A DNA stretch of 32,057 nucleotides, taken from contig CAMOSN010000012.1 of the NCBI GenBank assembly GCA_946624935.1, positions 1 through 32,057 of the forward strand. Reading direction: 5' to 3'. Source of the DNA: an uncultured Lachnospiraceae bacterium. GTDB lineage: Bacteria > Bacillota > Clostridia > Lachnospirales > Lachnospiraceae. The translations under genes were made by a program, and so were the position numbers. Position 1 is the first letter of the stretch. Each line of letters begins with the position of its first letter. A model generated the notes under the pieces. That model was given only the letters and a program-made list of their open reading frames with translations, was not told the origin of the DNA and ran no database searches. Below, one piece after another: positions 1 to 10,076 of this stretch.

Positions 1-4
1 AAAA

Positions 5-1105
5 ATGAAATTAGGTATCGTTGGACTTCCGAATGTCGGAAAAAGCACGTTGTTTAACTCGCTGACCAAAGGAGGCGCAGAATCCGCCAACTATCCGTTC
101 TGTACGATCGATCCGAATGTGGGGATCGTGCCGGTGCCGGATGGACGGCTGAAGCTGTTGGGAGATTTTTACCATTCGAAGAAGGTCACTCCGGCGGTGG
201 TGGAGTTTGTGGACATTGCCGGCCTGGTGAAGGGCGCGTCGAAGGGTGAGGGCCTGGGCAATCAGTTCCTGGCGAACATCCGGGAGTGTGATGCGATCGT
301 GCATGTGGTGCGCTGCTTTGAGGACGGGAACGTGATCCATGTGGACGGCAGCGTGGACCCGCTGCGTGATATCGAGACGATCGATCTGGAGCTGATCTTC
401 GCGGATCTTGAGGTGCTGGAGCGCCGCATGGCGCGCACGACCCGCAGCGCGAAGGTGGGCGATAAGGCAGCGGCGAAGGAAAAGGAGATGCTGGAGCGCC
501 TCAAGAAGCATCTGGAGGACGGCAAGGACGCGATCTCCTTTGAACTGCTGGATGAGGATGAAGAGAAGAGCTTTGCGGAGATCAGTCTGCTGACGGCGAA
601 GCCGGTGATCTATGCGGCGAATGTCGGCGAGGACGATCTTGCGGACGACGGGCAGAGCAACGCCCATGTGCAGGCGGTGCGCGAGTATGCGGCGAAGAAC
701 GGATCCGAGGTGTTTGTGATCTGCGCCCAGATCGAGGCGGAGATGGCGGAGCTTGACGAGGATGAAAAGCAGGAATTCCTGGAGGACTTAGGGATCACGG
801 AATCCGGTCTGGACAAGCTGATCCAGGCCAGCTACCGGACGCTTGGGCTGATGAGCTTTCTTACCTCGGGAGAGGATGAGACCCGTGCGTGGACCATTAA
901 GATCGGGACGAAGGCGCCGCAGGCAGCCGGCAAGATCCATACGGATTTTGAGCGCGGATTTATCAAGGCGGAGGTCGTGAACTATCAGGATCTTCTGGAC
1001 GCGGGCTCCTATGCGGGCGCGCGGGATAAGGGCCTGATCCGGGTGGAAGGCAAGGAGTATGTCGTGCAGGACGGCGATGTGATCCTGTTCCGCTTTAATG
1101 TTTAA
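5..1105 (+). CDS. ychF: Redox-regulated ATPase / Obg-family P-loop protein YchF
   Basis: Full-length (366 aa) member of the YchF branch of Obg-type translation-associated NTPases, which bind ribosomes and prefer ATP over GTP. The P-loop GLPNVGKST is at residues 7-15 and the switch motif DIAG at 70-73. The fourth nucleotide motif reads NVGE at 206-209 instead of the NKxD of true GTPases, which is the hallmark of the ATP-specific YchF subgroup. A helical insertion (about 130-190) and a C-terminal TGS-like domain (about 280-364, ending in the conserved VQDGDVILFRFNV) complete the family layout. Only four bases precede the ATG, so its ribosome binding site and promoter lie outside the window. lgt follows after a short gap on the same strand. 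Confidence 0.97.
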   Translation: MKLGIVGLPNVGKSTLFNSLTKGGAESANYPFCTIDPNVGIVPVPDGRLKLLGDFYHSKKVTPAVVEFVDIAGLVKGASKGEGLGNQFLANIRECDAIVHVVRCFEDGNVIHVDGSVDPLRDIETIDLELIFADLEVLERRMARTTRSAKVGDKAAAKEKEMLERLKKHLEDGKDAISFELLDEDEEKSFAEISLLTAKPVIYAANVGEDDLADDGQSNAHVQAVREYAAKNGSEVFVICAQIEAEMAELDEDEKQEFLEDLGITESGLDKLIQASYRTLGLMSFLTSGEDETRAWTIKIGTKAPQAAGKIHTDFERGFIKAEVVNYQDLLDAGSYAGARDKGLIRVEGKEYVVQDGDVILFRFNV

Positions 1106-1144
1106 CAACAGGCGAATGCGCAGACCGTGGATGGGATGGTAAAT

Positions 1145-2020
1145 ATGGACAGGATCAGTTTTCCGCATCTGGGAATCGTGCTGGAGCATGTGGGCCGGTC
1201 CTTCTCCGTGTTCGGATTTGAGATCGCCTACTACGGGGTCGTGATCGCGCTGGCGATGCTTGCCGGGATCGCAGTCGCCACGCAGACGGCGAAGCGGACC
1301 GGGCAGGATCCGGATCAGTACTGGAGCTTTGCGCTGATCGCGATCCTCTGCTCGGTGGCAGGCGCAAGAATCTATTACGTTGCATTTTCCTGGGAGTACT
1401 ACGGCGCGCACCCGATGGAGATCTTTGATCTGCGCGGCGGCGGCCTGGCGATCTACGGCGGCGTGATCGCAGGGGTGCTGACCGGGATCTGTTATGCGAA
1501 GGCTGCGCACATTCCGGTACTTCTGCTTCTGGACACGGCCTGTACCGGGCTGATCACGGGACAGATCGTCGGGCGCTGGGGCAATTTCTTCAACCGGGAG
1601 GCGTTCGGGGAGTATACGGACAGTCTTCTGGCAATGGAGCTTCCGGTCGACGCGGTCAACGCGTCTGACATCACTGCGAAAATGCAGACACATATGACAA
1701 AGGTATCCGGGATCGACTGTATCCGGGTGCACCCCACATTTCTGTACGAATCCCTGTGGAACCTGGGGGTTCTGGCAGTGCTTCTGTTTGTGACGTGGAA
1801 GGGAAAGAAACGCTTTGACGGGCAGGTGTTTTTCCTGTATCTGCTGGGGTATGGACTTGGCAGAGCCTGGATCGAGGGCCTTCGTACCGACCAGCTGTGC
1901 ATTCCCGGGACGGCCGTGGCGGTCTCACAGGTGCTGTCGGTGTGTCTGGTGATCGGTGCGGTGTGCGCATTGGCGGCCGGAGCTATGAAAAGCAGGAATA
2001 TGCACAACCAGAGCAGATGA
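1145..2020 (+). CDS. lgt: Prolipoprotein diacylglyceryl transferase Lgt
   Basis: Integral membrane enzyme that moves a diacylglyceryl group from phosphatidylglycerol to the lipobox cysteine of prolipoproteins. The protein (291 aa from this start) has several hydrophobic segments. It carries the Lgt signature GRWGNFFNREAFG near residues 143-155, whose Arg matches the essential arginine of the family. GGGLAIYGGVIAG lies upstream and HPTFLYES downstream, both family-typical. Three in-frame starts exist: GTG 1127, ATG 1136 and ATG 1145. The last is chosen because GGATGG sits about 5 nt upstream and the protein then begins just before the first conserved segment. The start is the only uncertain point. 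Confidence 0.95.
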   Translation: MDRISFPHLGIVLEHVGRSFSVFGFEIAYYGVVIALAMLAGIAVATQTAKRTGQDPDQYWSFALIAILCSVAGARIYYVAFSWEYYGAHPMEIFDLRGGGLAIYGGVIAGVLTGICYAKAAHIPVLLLLDTACTGLITGQIVGRWGNFFNREAFGEYTDSLLAMELPVDAVNASDITAKMQTHMTKVSGIDCIRVHPTFLYESLWNLGVLAVLLFVTWKGKKRFDGQVFFLYLLGYGLGRAWIEGLRTDQLCIPGTAVAVSQVLSVCLVIGAVCALAAGAMKSRNMHNQSR

Positions 2021-2029
2021 TATGCTTTC

Positions 2030-2125
2030 AAAGCGGGCATATTGTGAAGGCTGAGTACAGGACGAAAGCGCAGCGCAGGATGTAAGCGAAGCATATTGCG
2101 AAAGCGAAGCAATGCATGATATCAG
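2030..2125. repeat. Short degenerate direct repeats in the lgt-mreB gap
   Basis: The 164-bp gap between lgt and mreB is low in complexity. GCATATTGTGAAGGC near 2037 recurs in altered form as GCATATTGCGAAAGC near 2091, and the octamer GCGAAGCA occurs twice around 2089-2112. ATTGC and GCAAT flank a 9-nt loop and could form a small hairpin. No credible ORF, promoter or terminator was identified here. Its function is unknown and it may be simple sequence drift. Confidence 0.4.
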
Positions 2126-2184
2126 GGCATGTATGACCATGAAGCATATGATGGAATGGCATACAGCCGGGGAGAATACAGAAT

Positions 2185-3192
2185 ATGGCAGTGAGCGATA
2201 TCGGGATCGATCTGGGAACATCCAGCATCCTTGTATATGTAAAAGGAAAAGGCGTGGTTTTAAAGGAGCCGTCGATCGTTGCCTTCGACCGGGACGAGAA
2301 CCGGGTCAAGGCCATCGGCGAGGAAGCCAGGCTGATGCTCGGGAGGACACCGGGCAATATTACAGCAGTCCGTCCGATCCGCAGAGGGGTGATCTCGGAC
2401 TATCTGGTGGCAGAGCAGATGCTGCGCTATTTTATTCAGAAGGCGACGGGCAGGCTTTCCTTCCGAAAGCCCAGAGTGAGTATCTGCGTTCCCTACAAGA
2501 TTACCGAGGTGGAGCGGCGTGCGGCATGTGACGCGGCTTACCAGGCGGGTGCACGGGATGTTTTTCTGGTGGAGGAGCCGATTGCAGCGGCGATCGGAGC
2601 CGGACTGGACATTTCCAGACCCAACGGAAATATGGTGGTGGATATCGGCGGCGGGATCACCAGTGTGTCGATTCTGTCCATTGACGGGATCGTGGTAAGC
2701 CATACGATCGATCTGGGCGGAGATGATTTCGATGAAGCGATCGTGCGGTATGTGAAAAACCATTTCGGGCTGATGATCGGTGAACAGACGGCAGAAGAAA
2801 TCAAGATCACCATCGGGACTGCTTTTGAAAAGCCGGATAAGGTGACGATGGATGTGAATGGACGTGACCTGGTGACCGGCCTGCCCAAAACCGTGAAGGT
2901 GTCCTCGGAGGATACCCGGGAAGCTTTAAAGGAAGAGCTGTCCCGGCTTGTGGAGGCGGTACACAGCGTGCTGGAGCGCACACCGCCGGAGCTGGCGGCG
3001 GACGTGGTGGACCGCGGTATCATTCTGGTGGGCGGCGGCGCATTGATGGGAGGCCTGGAGGATCTGCTCGAGGCCAAGACCGGCGTGAATGTGATCGCGG
3101 CGCAGGATCCGATGCTGGCGGTTGCGATCGGAACAGGGCAGTACTCTCAGATCATTGAACGCGGAAACTTCCTGCCCGAGGAGGAAGAGTGA
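2185..3192 (+). CDS. mreB: Rod shape-determining protein MreB/Mbl
   Basis: Bacterial actin homologue (335 aa, the normal family length) that forms membrane-associated filaments guiding lateral wall synthesis. The phosphate-1 loop GIDLGTSS is at residues 7-14, phosphate-2 VDIGGGITSVS at about 152-162, and the adenosine motif GIILVGGGALMGGL near the C-terminus. The conserved IDLGGDDFDEAI follows phosphate-2. ATG 2185 is preceded by GGGGAG about 10 nt upstream. No mreC, mreD or minD follows, so this is either a stand-alone Mbl/MreB paralogue or a relocated mreB. Sequence alone does not separate MreB, Mbl and MreBH here. Confidence 0.94.
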   Translation: MAVSDIGIDLGTSSILVYVKGKGVVLKEPSIVAFDRDENRVKAIGEEARLMLGRTPGNITAVRPIRRGVISDYLVAEQMLRYFIQKATGRLSFRKPRVSICVPYKITEVERRAACDAAYQAGARDVFLVEEPIAAAIGAGLDISRPNGNMVVDIGGGITSVSILSIDGIVVSHTIDLGGDDFDEAIVRYVKNHFGLMIGEQTAEEIKITIGTAFEKPDKVTMDVNGRDLVTGLPKTVKVSSEDTREALKEELSRLVEAVHSVLERTPPELAADVVDRGIILVGGGALMGGLEDLLEAKTGVNVIAAQDPMLAVAIGTGQYSQIIERGNFLPEEEE

Positions 3193-3308
3193 CCGCAGGG
3201 AATGGAAATGCCCTTGTATGAGAAAGAGAAGCAGACGCAGCGTCGGAAACGCAATGCCCGGGAAGAGCAAAACTGCGGAAGAAAAATCCGGCAAAGTGGG
3301 AGGGACAT

Positions 3309-5603
3309 TTGACAGAAGCGGATTCCAGAACGAGTGTGCGCGGATATGTGGAGCACATTGTTTACCGAAATGAAGAGAACGGCTATACCGTTTTGCATCT
3401 GGCTGCGGACGGAGAGGAGATCACCTGCGTCGGCAGCCTTCCTTTTCTGAGCGAAGGGGAACTGATCGAAGCCTCCGGGCGATTCACTGTTCATGTTTCC
3501 TACGGCGAACAGTTTCAAATCGAGCATTATCAGGTGAAGATGCCGGATGATGAGGTCGCGATCGAACGGTATCTGGGTTCAGGTGCAGTAAAGGGCGTCG
3601 GCAGTGCGCTGGCAGCCAGGATCGTCCGGCGCTTCGGAAAGGATTCTCTGCGGATCATTGAGCAGGAGCCGGAGCGGCTGGTCGCCATCAAGGGGATCAG
3701 TGAGCGAAAGGCGCGGGAGATTGCGGCGCAGGTGGAGGAGAAAAAGGATCTGCGCGAGGCGATCATGTTTCTTACGCAGTATGGAATTTCAACGGCCCTG
3801 GCGGTGCGCATTTTCAGTATCTATGGAAATGAGATCTATCATGTGATCCAGGAAAATCCCTATCGTATGGCAGATGACGTGACCGGCGTGGGCTTTCGCA
3901 CAGCGGACGAGATCGCCCGCAGAGCCGGGATCCGGGCGGATTCGGACTTCCGCATCCGCAGCGGGATGCTGTATGTGCTCGGCCAGGCAGAGGGCGAAGG
4001 ACATATCTATCTTCCGAAGGAGCTGCTGTTTTCCAAAGCAGTCGAGCTGCTGGGTGTATCACCGGACGGGATGGAAGAACAGCTGATGAACCTGGTGATG
4101 GAGCGGCGTGTGGTGGTAAAGCGGCTGAGCGCCGGGGAAGGGGCGGGCGCGGACCTTTTTCCCTTTACGGCGGAACCGGAAGATGATATTCAGATGATCG
4201 ACGCGGTTTATCTGGCGGCGATGTACCACATGGAGCGCAATACGGCGAGGATGCTTCACGATTTGAATATTTCGGCACAGATCGATGAGAATACTGTGCT
4301 GGAGCAGATCCGTCGGATCGAAAAGCGTACGAAGGTCACCCTGGCGCAGCATCAGCGGGAGGCCGTGCTTGAAACGGTCCGGAGCGGACTGATGGTGCTG
4401 ACCGGTGGACCGGGGACAGGAAAGACCACGACGATCAACACGATGATCGCCTATTTTGAGGAGGAGGGCCTGAAGATCGCGCTGGCGGCACCGACCGGAC
4501 GGGCAGCCAAGCGAATGACGGAGGCGACCGGCCACGAGGCGAAGACCATTCATCGCCTGCTGGAGGTGAGCGGGGGTGCAGACGGGGGAACGGCTGCCTT
4601 CGGGAAGGATGCGTCCGATCCGCTGGAGGCAGATGTCATTATTGTGGATGAGATGTCCATGGTGGACGCGTTTTTGATGTATGCGCTGCTCAATGCCGTG
4701 ACGGTCGGCACCAGGCTGGTGATGGTGGGAGATGTGAATCAGCTGCCGAGCGTAGGGCCGGGAAGTATCCTCAAGGATATCATCGAGGCGGGCTTCTGCA
4801 AGGTAGTGTGCCTGACACAGGTATTTCGGCAGTCACAGGAAAGTGACATTGTCATGAACGCACACCGGATCCACATGGGGGAGCATCCGGTGCTGGATAA
4901 CAAAAGCAGGGATTTCTTTTTCCTGAAGCGGCAGGACGCAAACATGATCATCAGCAACACCATTCAGCTGGTATCCCAGAAGCTGCCCGGTTATGTGCAC
5001 GCAGCGGCGAATGAGATCCAGGTGCTCACCCCTACGCGCAAAGGGCTGCTGGGGGTTGAGCGGCTCAACCGGATCCTGCAGCAGTATCTGAACCCGCCGT
5101 CCCCACGCAAACGGGAATACACAAAAGGGGACATTCTGTTTCGTGAGGGCGACAAGGTCATGCAGATCAAGAATAACTACCAGATCGTATGGGAGATCCG
5201 CGGACGCTATGGCTATGCGGGGGACAGTGGAACCGGTGTGTTCAACGGCGACATGGGGGTGATCCGTGAGATCAATGAAGCCCTGCAGCAGATCACCGTA
5301 GAATTCGACGATCACCGATATGTCGACTACCCGTTTGGCGGTCTTGACGAGCTGGAGCATGCCTATGCAGTGACCATCCATAAATCACAGGGAAGTGAAT
5401 ATCCGGCAGTGGTGATTCCTCTGCTGGCCGGACCGAGGATGCTGATGAACCGGAATCTGATCTACACGGCAATTACACGGGCAAAAAGCTGTGTGACCAT
5501 CGTGGGAGATCCGGAGGTGTTCGGCCAGATGATCGATAATACCCGTCAGCAGAGGCGGTATACAAGTCTGAGGTACTGGATCTGTAATCCGATGCTCGCA
5601 TAG
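3309..5603 (+). CDS. recD2: RecD-like 5'-3' DNA helicase (RecD2/YrrC type)
   Basis: SF1B helicase of the stand-alone RecD2 type found in bacteria without needing RecBC (764 aa, typical length). The N-terminal OB-like and helix-hairpin-helix region (about 1-230) includes GSGAVKGVGSALAARI. Walker A GGPGTGKTTT lies at about 366-375 and Walker B DEMSMVD at about 447-453. The C-terminal helicase motif AVTIHKSQGSEYPAVV and the final AITRAKSCVTIVGD box are present. The start is a TTG at 3309. It is favoured because GGGAGGG lies 5-6 nt upstream and no suitable ATG occurs before conserved sequence. The likely role is DNA repair and mismatch or replication-stress tolerance. Confidence 0.95.
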   Translation: MTEADSRTSVRGYVEHIVYRNEENGYTVLHLAADGEEITCVGSLPFLSEGELIEASGRFTVHVSYGEQFQIEHYQVKMPDDEVAIERYLGSGAVKGVGSALAARIVRRFGKDSLRIIEQEPERLVAIKGISERKAREIAAQVEEKKDLREAIMFLTQYGISTALAVRIFSIYGNEIYHVIQENPYRMADDVTGVGFRTADEIARRAGIRADSDFRIRSGMLYVLGQAEGEGHIYLPKELLFSKAVELLGVSPDGMEEQLMNLVMERRVVVKRLSAGEGAGADLFPFTAEPEDDIQMIDAVYLAAMYHMERNTARMLHDLNISAQIDENTVLEQIRRIEKRTKVTLAQHQREAVLETVRSGLMVLTGGPGTGKTTTINTMIAYFEEEGLKIALAAPTGRAAKRMTEATGHEAKTIHRLLEVSGGADGGTAAFGKDASDPLEADVIIVDEMSMVDAFLMYALLNAVTVGTRLVMVGDVNQLPSVGPGSILKDIIEAGFCKVVCLTQVFRQSQESDIVMNAHRIHMGEHPVLDNKSRDFFFLKRQDANMIISNTIQLVSQKLPGYVHAAANEIQVLTPTRKGLLGVERLNRILQQYLNPPSPRKREYTKGDILFREGDKVMQIKNNYQIVWEIRGRYGYAGDSGTGVFNGDMGVIREINEALQQITVEFDDHRYVDYPFGGLDELEHAYAVTIHKSQGSEYPAVVIPLLAGPRMLMNRNLIYTAITRAKSCVTIVGDPEVFGQMIDNTRQQRRYTSLRYWICNPMLA

Positions 5604-5678
5604 TGGGATGGAAGCTGTTTAAAGCGGAAAATATAGAAGGGATTCCCAGTCAACAACGCAGTAGTTTAGGAGGGCGTT

Positions 5679-6773
5679 ATGAATCAAAATGATATTCTGA
5701 TCATCCATGGTACCGATTATAAAGGAATGACAAAAAAAATCCTGGAAAAAGCGGATGTTGCATCCATGATCGGCAGAAAGGATGCCAGGGTGGCGATGAA
5801 GCCGAACCTGGTCACAAGCAATCCGCCCTCGGCCGGTGCGACGACACATCCGGAGCTGTTGGCGGGAACCATCGAGTATCTGCGGGAGCACGGATTTGAG
5901 AATATCTGCATTATGGAAGGCTCCTGGGTGGGCTGCGGGACGGCTAGTGCGTTCCGGATCGCCGGATACGACCGCCTTTGTGAGCAGTATCAGGTGCCGT
6001 TTATCGATCTGCAGAAGGACAGCCATCGCAAATATGATGCAGCCGGAATGGAGATTTCCGTATGTGACCAGGCGAAGGCTGTGGACTTTATGATCAATAT
6101 GCCTGTGCTGAAGGGGCATTGCCAGACGACAGTGACCTGCGCGCTGAAGAATAACAAAGGGGTCATCCCCAACAGCGAGAAGCGCCGCTTCCACACCATG
6201 GGGCTGCATAAGCCCATTGCCCATCTGAATACGGTCGTGCGCAATGATTTTATCCTGGTGGACAATATCTGCGGGGATCTGGATTTTGAGGAAGGCGGCA
6301 ATCCGGTGGTGATGAACCGGATCCTCGGCCTGTGCGATCCAGTCCTGTGTGACGCCTACGTATGCGAGAGCATGGGGCATGATGTGGATGAGGTGCCGTA
6401 CATCCGCATGGCGGAAAAGCTCGGTGTGGGCAGCGCCGATACCTCCAGAGCAAATCTGGTTCTGCTCAATGCGCCGGAGGAAGGAGCAGGAGCGAAATTT
6501 AAAATGACCGGGCGGGTGAAAAAGCTGGCTGCCTATACGCAGCCGGATGATGCCTGCAGTGCCTGTTACGGATCGCTGATTCATGCCCTCAGCCGGCTGG
6601 AGGAGGCCGGGATGCTGCGAAAAGGAAAGCCGCCCATTGCCATCGGACAGGGCTATCAGGGAAAACAGGGAGAGATCGGCGTGGGACGCTGTACCGCATG
6701 CTTTGCAAAGAATCTGGGCGGATGTCCTCCCACCGCAGCGCGGATGCTCGCATTCCTGGAGGAGAACTGGTAA
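5679..6773 (+). CDS. DUF362 domain-containing protein
   Basis: Member of the DUF362 family (364 aa), soluble proteins often fused to or associated with iron-sulfur centres. Seen directly are the N-terminal KPNLVTSNPP segment and a central VLKGHCQTTVTCALKNNKG segment typical of the family. The C-terminal third is rich in cysteines: CSAC near 286-289, CTAC near 345-348, and GCPP near the end. These could ligate a metal or Fe-S cluster, which is an inference. The RBS TAGGAGG is excellent, 6 nt before ATG 5679. The gene stands alone between recD2 and lacZ. The biochemical function of the family is not settled, so no reaction is proposed. Confidence 0.85.
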   Translation: MNQNDILIIHGTDYKGMTKKILEKADVASMIGRKDARVAMKPNLVTSNPPSAGATTHPELLAGTIEYLREHGFENICIMEGSWVGCGTASAFRIAGYDRLCEQYQVPFIDLQKDSHRKYDAAGMEISVCDQAKAVDFMINMPVLKGHCQTTVTCALKNNKGVIPNSEKRRFHTMGLHKPIAHLNTVVRNDFILVDNICGDLDFEEGGNPVVMNRILGLCDPVLCDAYVCESMGHDVDEVPYIRMAEKLGVGSADTSRANLVLLNAPEEGAGAKFKMTGRVKKLAAYTQPDDACSACYGSLIHALSRLEEAGMLRKGKPPIAIGQGYQGKQGEIGVGRCTACFAKNLGGCPPTAARMLAFLEENW

Positions 6774-6856
6774 GCTTTAAGAGGGACAACGCGATCAGGA
6801 AGCGGAGTTTTAGAAAAAACAGAAAGGACAGCGGGAGCGCTGGACAGGGCTGAAAA

Positions 6857-9800
6857 ATGAACCCAAACGGAAATGACATTCATGCATTTCGATATGAGAT
6901 CGTAAAGAATCCGGAGATTTTCATGCAGAACCGGATGCCGGCACATTCCGATCATGAGATCATCGGATGTGGTGGCAGCAGGGGAGATACCGGCAGCTCG
7001 CTGCGCCTGTTGCTGAACGGTTCCTGGTATTTCGCGTGGGCGAAAAACTATCATGCAGCCGATCCGGCGTTCATGGAGTGTGAGAAGGACTGCCGCGGGT
7101 GGGACACGATCCGTGTGCCCGGACACATCCAGATGCAGGGCTACGGCACGCCGCAGTATGTCAATACACAGTATCCCTGGGATGGAAGCGAACCGGTCCG
7201 TCCGGGGCAGATTCCTGAGAAGAACAATCCGGTGGGCTGCTATGTACGTTACTTTACCCTACCGGAAACGATGCAGGACGGTCCGGTGTATATCTCTTTC
7301 CAGGGGGTAGAGAGCGGTTTTGCCCTGTGGCTGAACGGAGTGTACATCGGCTACAGCGAGGACAGCTTTACGCCCGCGGAGTTTGACCTGAGCCGGGCCG
7401 TAAACCGTACAGGTGAGAACAAGCTCTCAGTGATGGTGTTCCGGTTCACAGCCGGAAGCTGGTGTGAGGATCAGGACTTTTTCCGGTTTTCCGGGATCTT
7501 CCGGGATGTGTACCTGTTCACGGTTCCAAAGGTGCATATCTGGGATGTCCGTATCACGCCGAGGCTGGATGATGCATATGAGAATGCCTCGCTTTGTGTG
7601 GAGATGAAGGCCTCGGGGAACGGGAAGGCTTCTTTGGTACTGGAGGATCCGTCCGGGAGAGAGGCGGCCGTTTGGGAATGCTCTCTGGCCGAAGACACAT
7701 GGGAAAGCACCAGTCGGAAGATCGATGGCGGCACGAAGACGAATGTGCAGATCATGACTCCTGCGAAGTGGAGTGCGGAGCACCCGAATTTGTACACACT
7801 GCGGATCACGGTGGAGGATGCACAGGGCGGATGGCAGGAAACCATTGAGGAAAAAATCGGCTTTCGGCGTTTTGAACTGAAGGACGGGGTGATGTGCCTG
7901 AATGGGAAGCGGATCGTGTTTCGGGGTGTGAACCGGCATGAATTCTGTGCGCAGAGCGGTCGATGTATCCGGGATGAGGATATCCGCAAGGACCTCGTGA
8001 CGATGAAACGCAATAATATCAATGCGGTGCGGACCAGCCATTATCCCAACCGCACACAGCTGTACCGGCTGTGTGATGAATTCGGCCTGTATGTGATCGA
8101 TGAGACAAACCTGGAGACCCACGGCAGCTGGGATGCGATTCTCAAAGGGAAAGAGGAGAAAGGCTTTGCTGTACCGGGAGACCGGCCGGAATATCGGGAA
8201 ATGGTGCTCGACCGGGCCCGGAGTATGTTTGAACGGGATAAGAATCACCCTTGTATTCTGATCTGGTCATGCGGAAATGAATCCTATGGCGGGAAAAACA
8301 TTCTGGCCATGCATGACTATTTCCGGGCATCGGATGACACAAGACTCGTGCACTATGAAGGAATTACCTGGGACAACCGGTATCCTGACACCTCGGATGT
8401 CCACAGCGGCATGTACACTACTGTAGAAGAGCTGCGAAGAAAGCTGCAGGAAAAGCGGGATAAGCCCTATATTCTGTGTGAGTATGCCCATGCAATGGGG
8501 AATTCCTGCGGCGCAATGAGCAAATATGTCGACCTGACGCGGGAGGATCCACTCTACCAGGGCGGCTTTATCTGGGATTATATTGACCAGTCGCTCACCA
8601 GAACGGATCGCTATGGACGTTCCTTCCAGGCCTACGGCGGAGATTTTGGCGACCGCCCCAACGACGGGAGCTTTTCCGGCAACGGAATCGTATATGGGGA
8701 GGATCGGGAACCCTCGCCGAAAATGCAGGAGGTCAAATACCAGTACCAGCCGGTCCGGATCTGCATCGAGGGAGAGCAGATCAGACTGTACAATGAAAAC
8801 CTGTTTACGGATCTTTCAGAGTACCGCATGCGGATCCGCCTGGAGCAGGAGGGGAAGACCCTGGCCGAATGGAACGGCCGACCGGAGCAGTGCGCACCGG
8901 GCGGTCAGCTGAAGATGCCGCTCCCGTTTGCACTTCCAAAGGACGGCGGCGAATATGTGGTGGACGCAGCGCTGCTTCTGGCGGAAAATACACCCTGGGC
9001 AAAGCACGGGCATGAGATTGCCTGGGGGCAGGGCGCAGTGGGGAGCTGGATGCCCCGGGAGAGGTACGGCTGCGCGGATCAGGCGCTGTCGGTCACATTC
9101 GGCTGGGTGAACGCAGGGGCACAGGGCGAAGGTTTTTCCGTGCTGTTCTCGGATATAAACGGGGGCTTTGTCTCTCTGAAGAAGGACGGAAAAGAGCTGC
9201 TGGAGCGTATGCTGCTGCCGAACTTCTGGCGCCCGATGACGGAAAATGACAGCGCAAATCTGCTGCCTTTCCGGGCCGGACAGTGGAAGCTGGCCAGTAT
9301 GTATGTGACGCACAAAACACAGGACGGGCGCGCTGCAACGCCATATACCGCAGAGAAAACGCCTGAAGGCGAGCTGGCTGTGGCGTATACCTATCATCTG
9401 GCGACCCGGCCGGCGCAGGACTGCAGTCTTTCCTATCTGGTCCATGCGGACGGGTGGATCGATGTGGAGCTGTCGATGGAGGCGTCCGATGCGGTGGGAG
9501 AGCTTCCGGAATTTGGGGTGATCTTCCCGATGGATGCTTCCTATGACCGGCTGCGCTGGTATGGACGCGGTCCGGAGGAAACCTATGAGGACCGTCAGGC
9601 AGCCAGGATCGGAGTATATGAAAATCGGGTCGAAGAGAATATGGCGCGGTATCTGGTGCCGCAGGAATGCGGCAATAAGACCGGTGTGCGCTGGGCGCAG
9701 GTGACCGACGAGACCGGCGCCGGGGTGCGGATCGAGGCGATGCCCGGCGAAAGCATCAATCTGAATGTGCTTCCGTGGAATCCACATGAGATCGACTGTG

Positions 9801-9967
9801 CCAGACATCCAAATGAACTTCCGCTGCCACTCTATACTTGGGTGCGGGTGAGCCTGCAGCAGATGGGGATCGGCGGAGATGATACCTGGGGCGCGAAGAC
9901 GCATCCGGAATACTGTATTGACAACACTGCTGCGCTGCGGCTGAGATTCCGGATCAGAGCTATCTGA
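6857..9967 (+). CDS. lacZ: Beta-galactosidase, glycoside hydrolase family 2 (LacZ type)
   Basis: Large (1036 aa) retaining beta-galactosidase that hydrolyses terminal beta-galactosides such as lactose. Length and domain order match LacZ: jelly-roll sugar-binding domain (about 50-220), immunoglobulin-like domain, TIM barrel (about 340-640), and C-terminal beta-sandwich and small-chain domains. Active-site landmarks are GVNRHEF, NNINAVRTSHYPN, the acid/base Glu475 in IWSCGNES and the nucleophile Glu542 in ILCEYAHAMGNS. No signal peptide is seen, so it is cytoplasmic and needs a transporter that is not in this window. The ATG has only a weak RBS. A second, unrelated beta-galactosidase (GH42) lies 2.4 kb downstream. 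Confidence 0.95.
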   Translation: MNPNGNDIHAFRYEIVKNPEIFMQNRMPAHSDHEIIGCGGSRGDTGSSLRLLLNGSWYFAWAKNYHAADPAFMECEKDCRGWDTIRVPGHIQMQGYGTPQYVNTQYPWDGSEPVRPGQIPEKNNPVGCYVRYFTLPETMQDGPVYISFQGVESGFALWLNGVYIGYSEDSFTPAEFDLSRAVNRTGENKLSVMVFRFTAGSWCEDQDFFRFSGIFRDVYLFTVPKVHIWDVRITPRLDDAYENASLCVEMKASGNGKASLVLEDPSGREAAVWECSLAEDTWESTSRKIDGGTKTNVQIMTPAKWSAEHPNLYTLRITVEDAQGGWQETIEEKIGFRRFELKDGVMCLNGKRIVFRGVNRHEFCAQSGRCIRDEDIRKDLVTMKRNNINAVRTSHYPNRTQLYRLCDEFGLYVIDETNLETHGSWDAILKGKEEKGFAVPGDRPEYREMVLDRARSMFERDKNHPCILIWSCGNESYGGKNILAMHDYFRASDDTRLVHYEGITWDNRYPDTSDVHSGMYTTVEELRRKLQEKRDKPYILCEYAHAMGNSCGAMSKYVDLTREDPLYQGGFIWDYIDQSLTRTDRYGRSFQAYGGDFGDRPNDGSFSGNGIVYGEDREPSPKMQEVKYQYQPVRICIEGEQIRLYNENLFTDLSEYRMRIRLEQEGKTLAEWNGRPEQCAPGGQLKMPLPFALPKDGGEYVVDAALLLAENTPWAKHGHEIAWGQGAVGSWMPRERYGCADQALSVTFGWVNAGAQGEGFSVLFSDINGGFVSLKKDGKELLERMLLPNFWRPMTENDSANLLPFRAGQWKLASMYVTHKTQDGRAATPYTAEKTPEGELAVAYTYHLATRPAQDCSLSYLVHADGWIDVELSMEASDAVGELPEFGVIFPMDASYDRLRWYGRGPEETYEDRQAARIGVYENRVEENMARYLVPQECGNKTGVRWAQVTDETGAGVRIEAMPGESINLNVLPWNPHEIDCARHPNELPLPLYTWVRVSLQQMGIGGDDTWGAKTHPEYCIDNTAALRLRFRIRAI

Positions 9968-10076
9968 GAAGGGGGATATTCACGAAAAAAGCATCTATGA
10001 GAAGGTGCCATGGGAAATAGCTGTGGAGAGTCAGCGACGGGAAGCAGATATGAGATGAGCCATGGGAAGTGGTAGC

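Noticed and set aside
8816-9904. Long minus-strand open frame (362 codons) inside lacZ
   Set aside because: Antisense shadow of a clearly coding gene in GC-rich DNA; composition is biased to His/Arg/Pro with no domain.
9968-10076. Possible cobalamin riboswitch before the corrinoid protein gene
   Set aside because: The gap is about 100 nt, too short for the class, and no B12-box-like sequence was seen.
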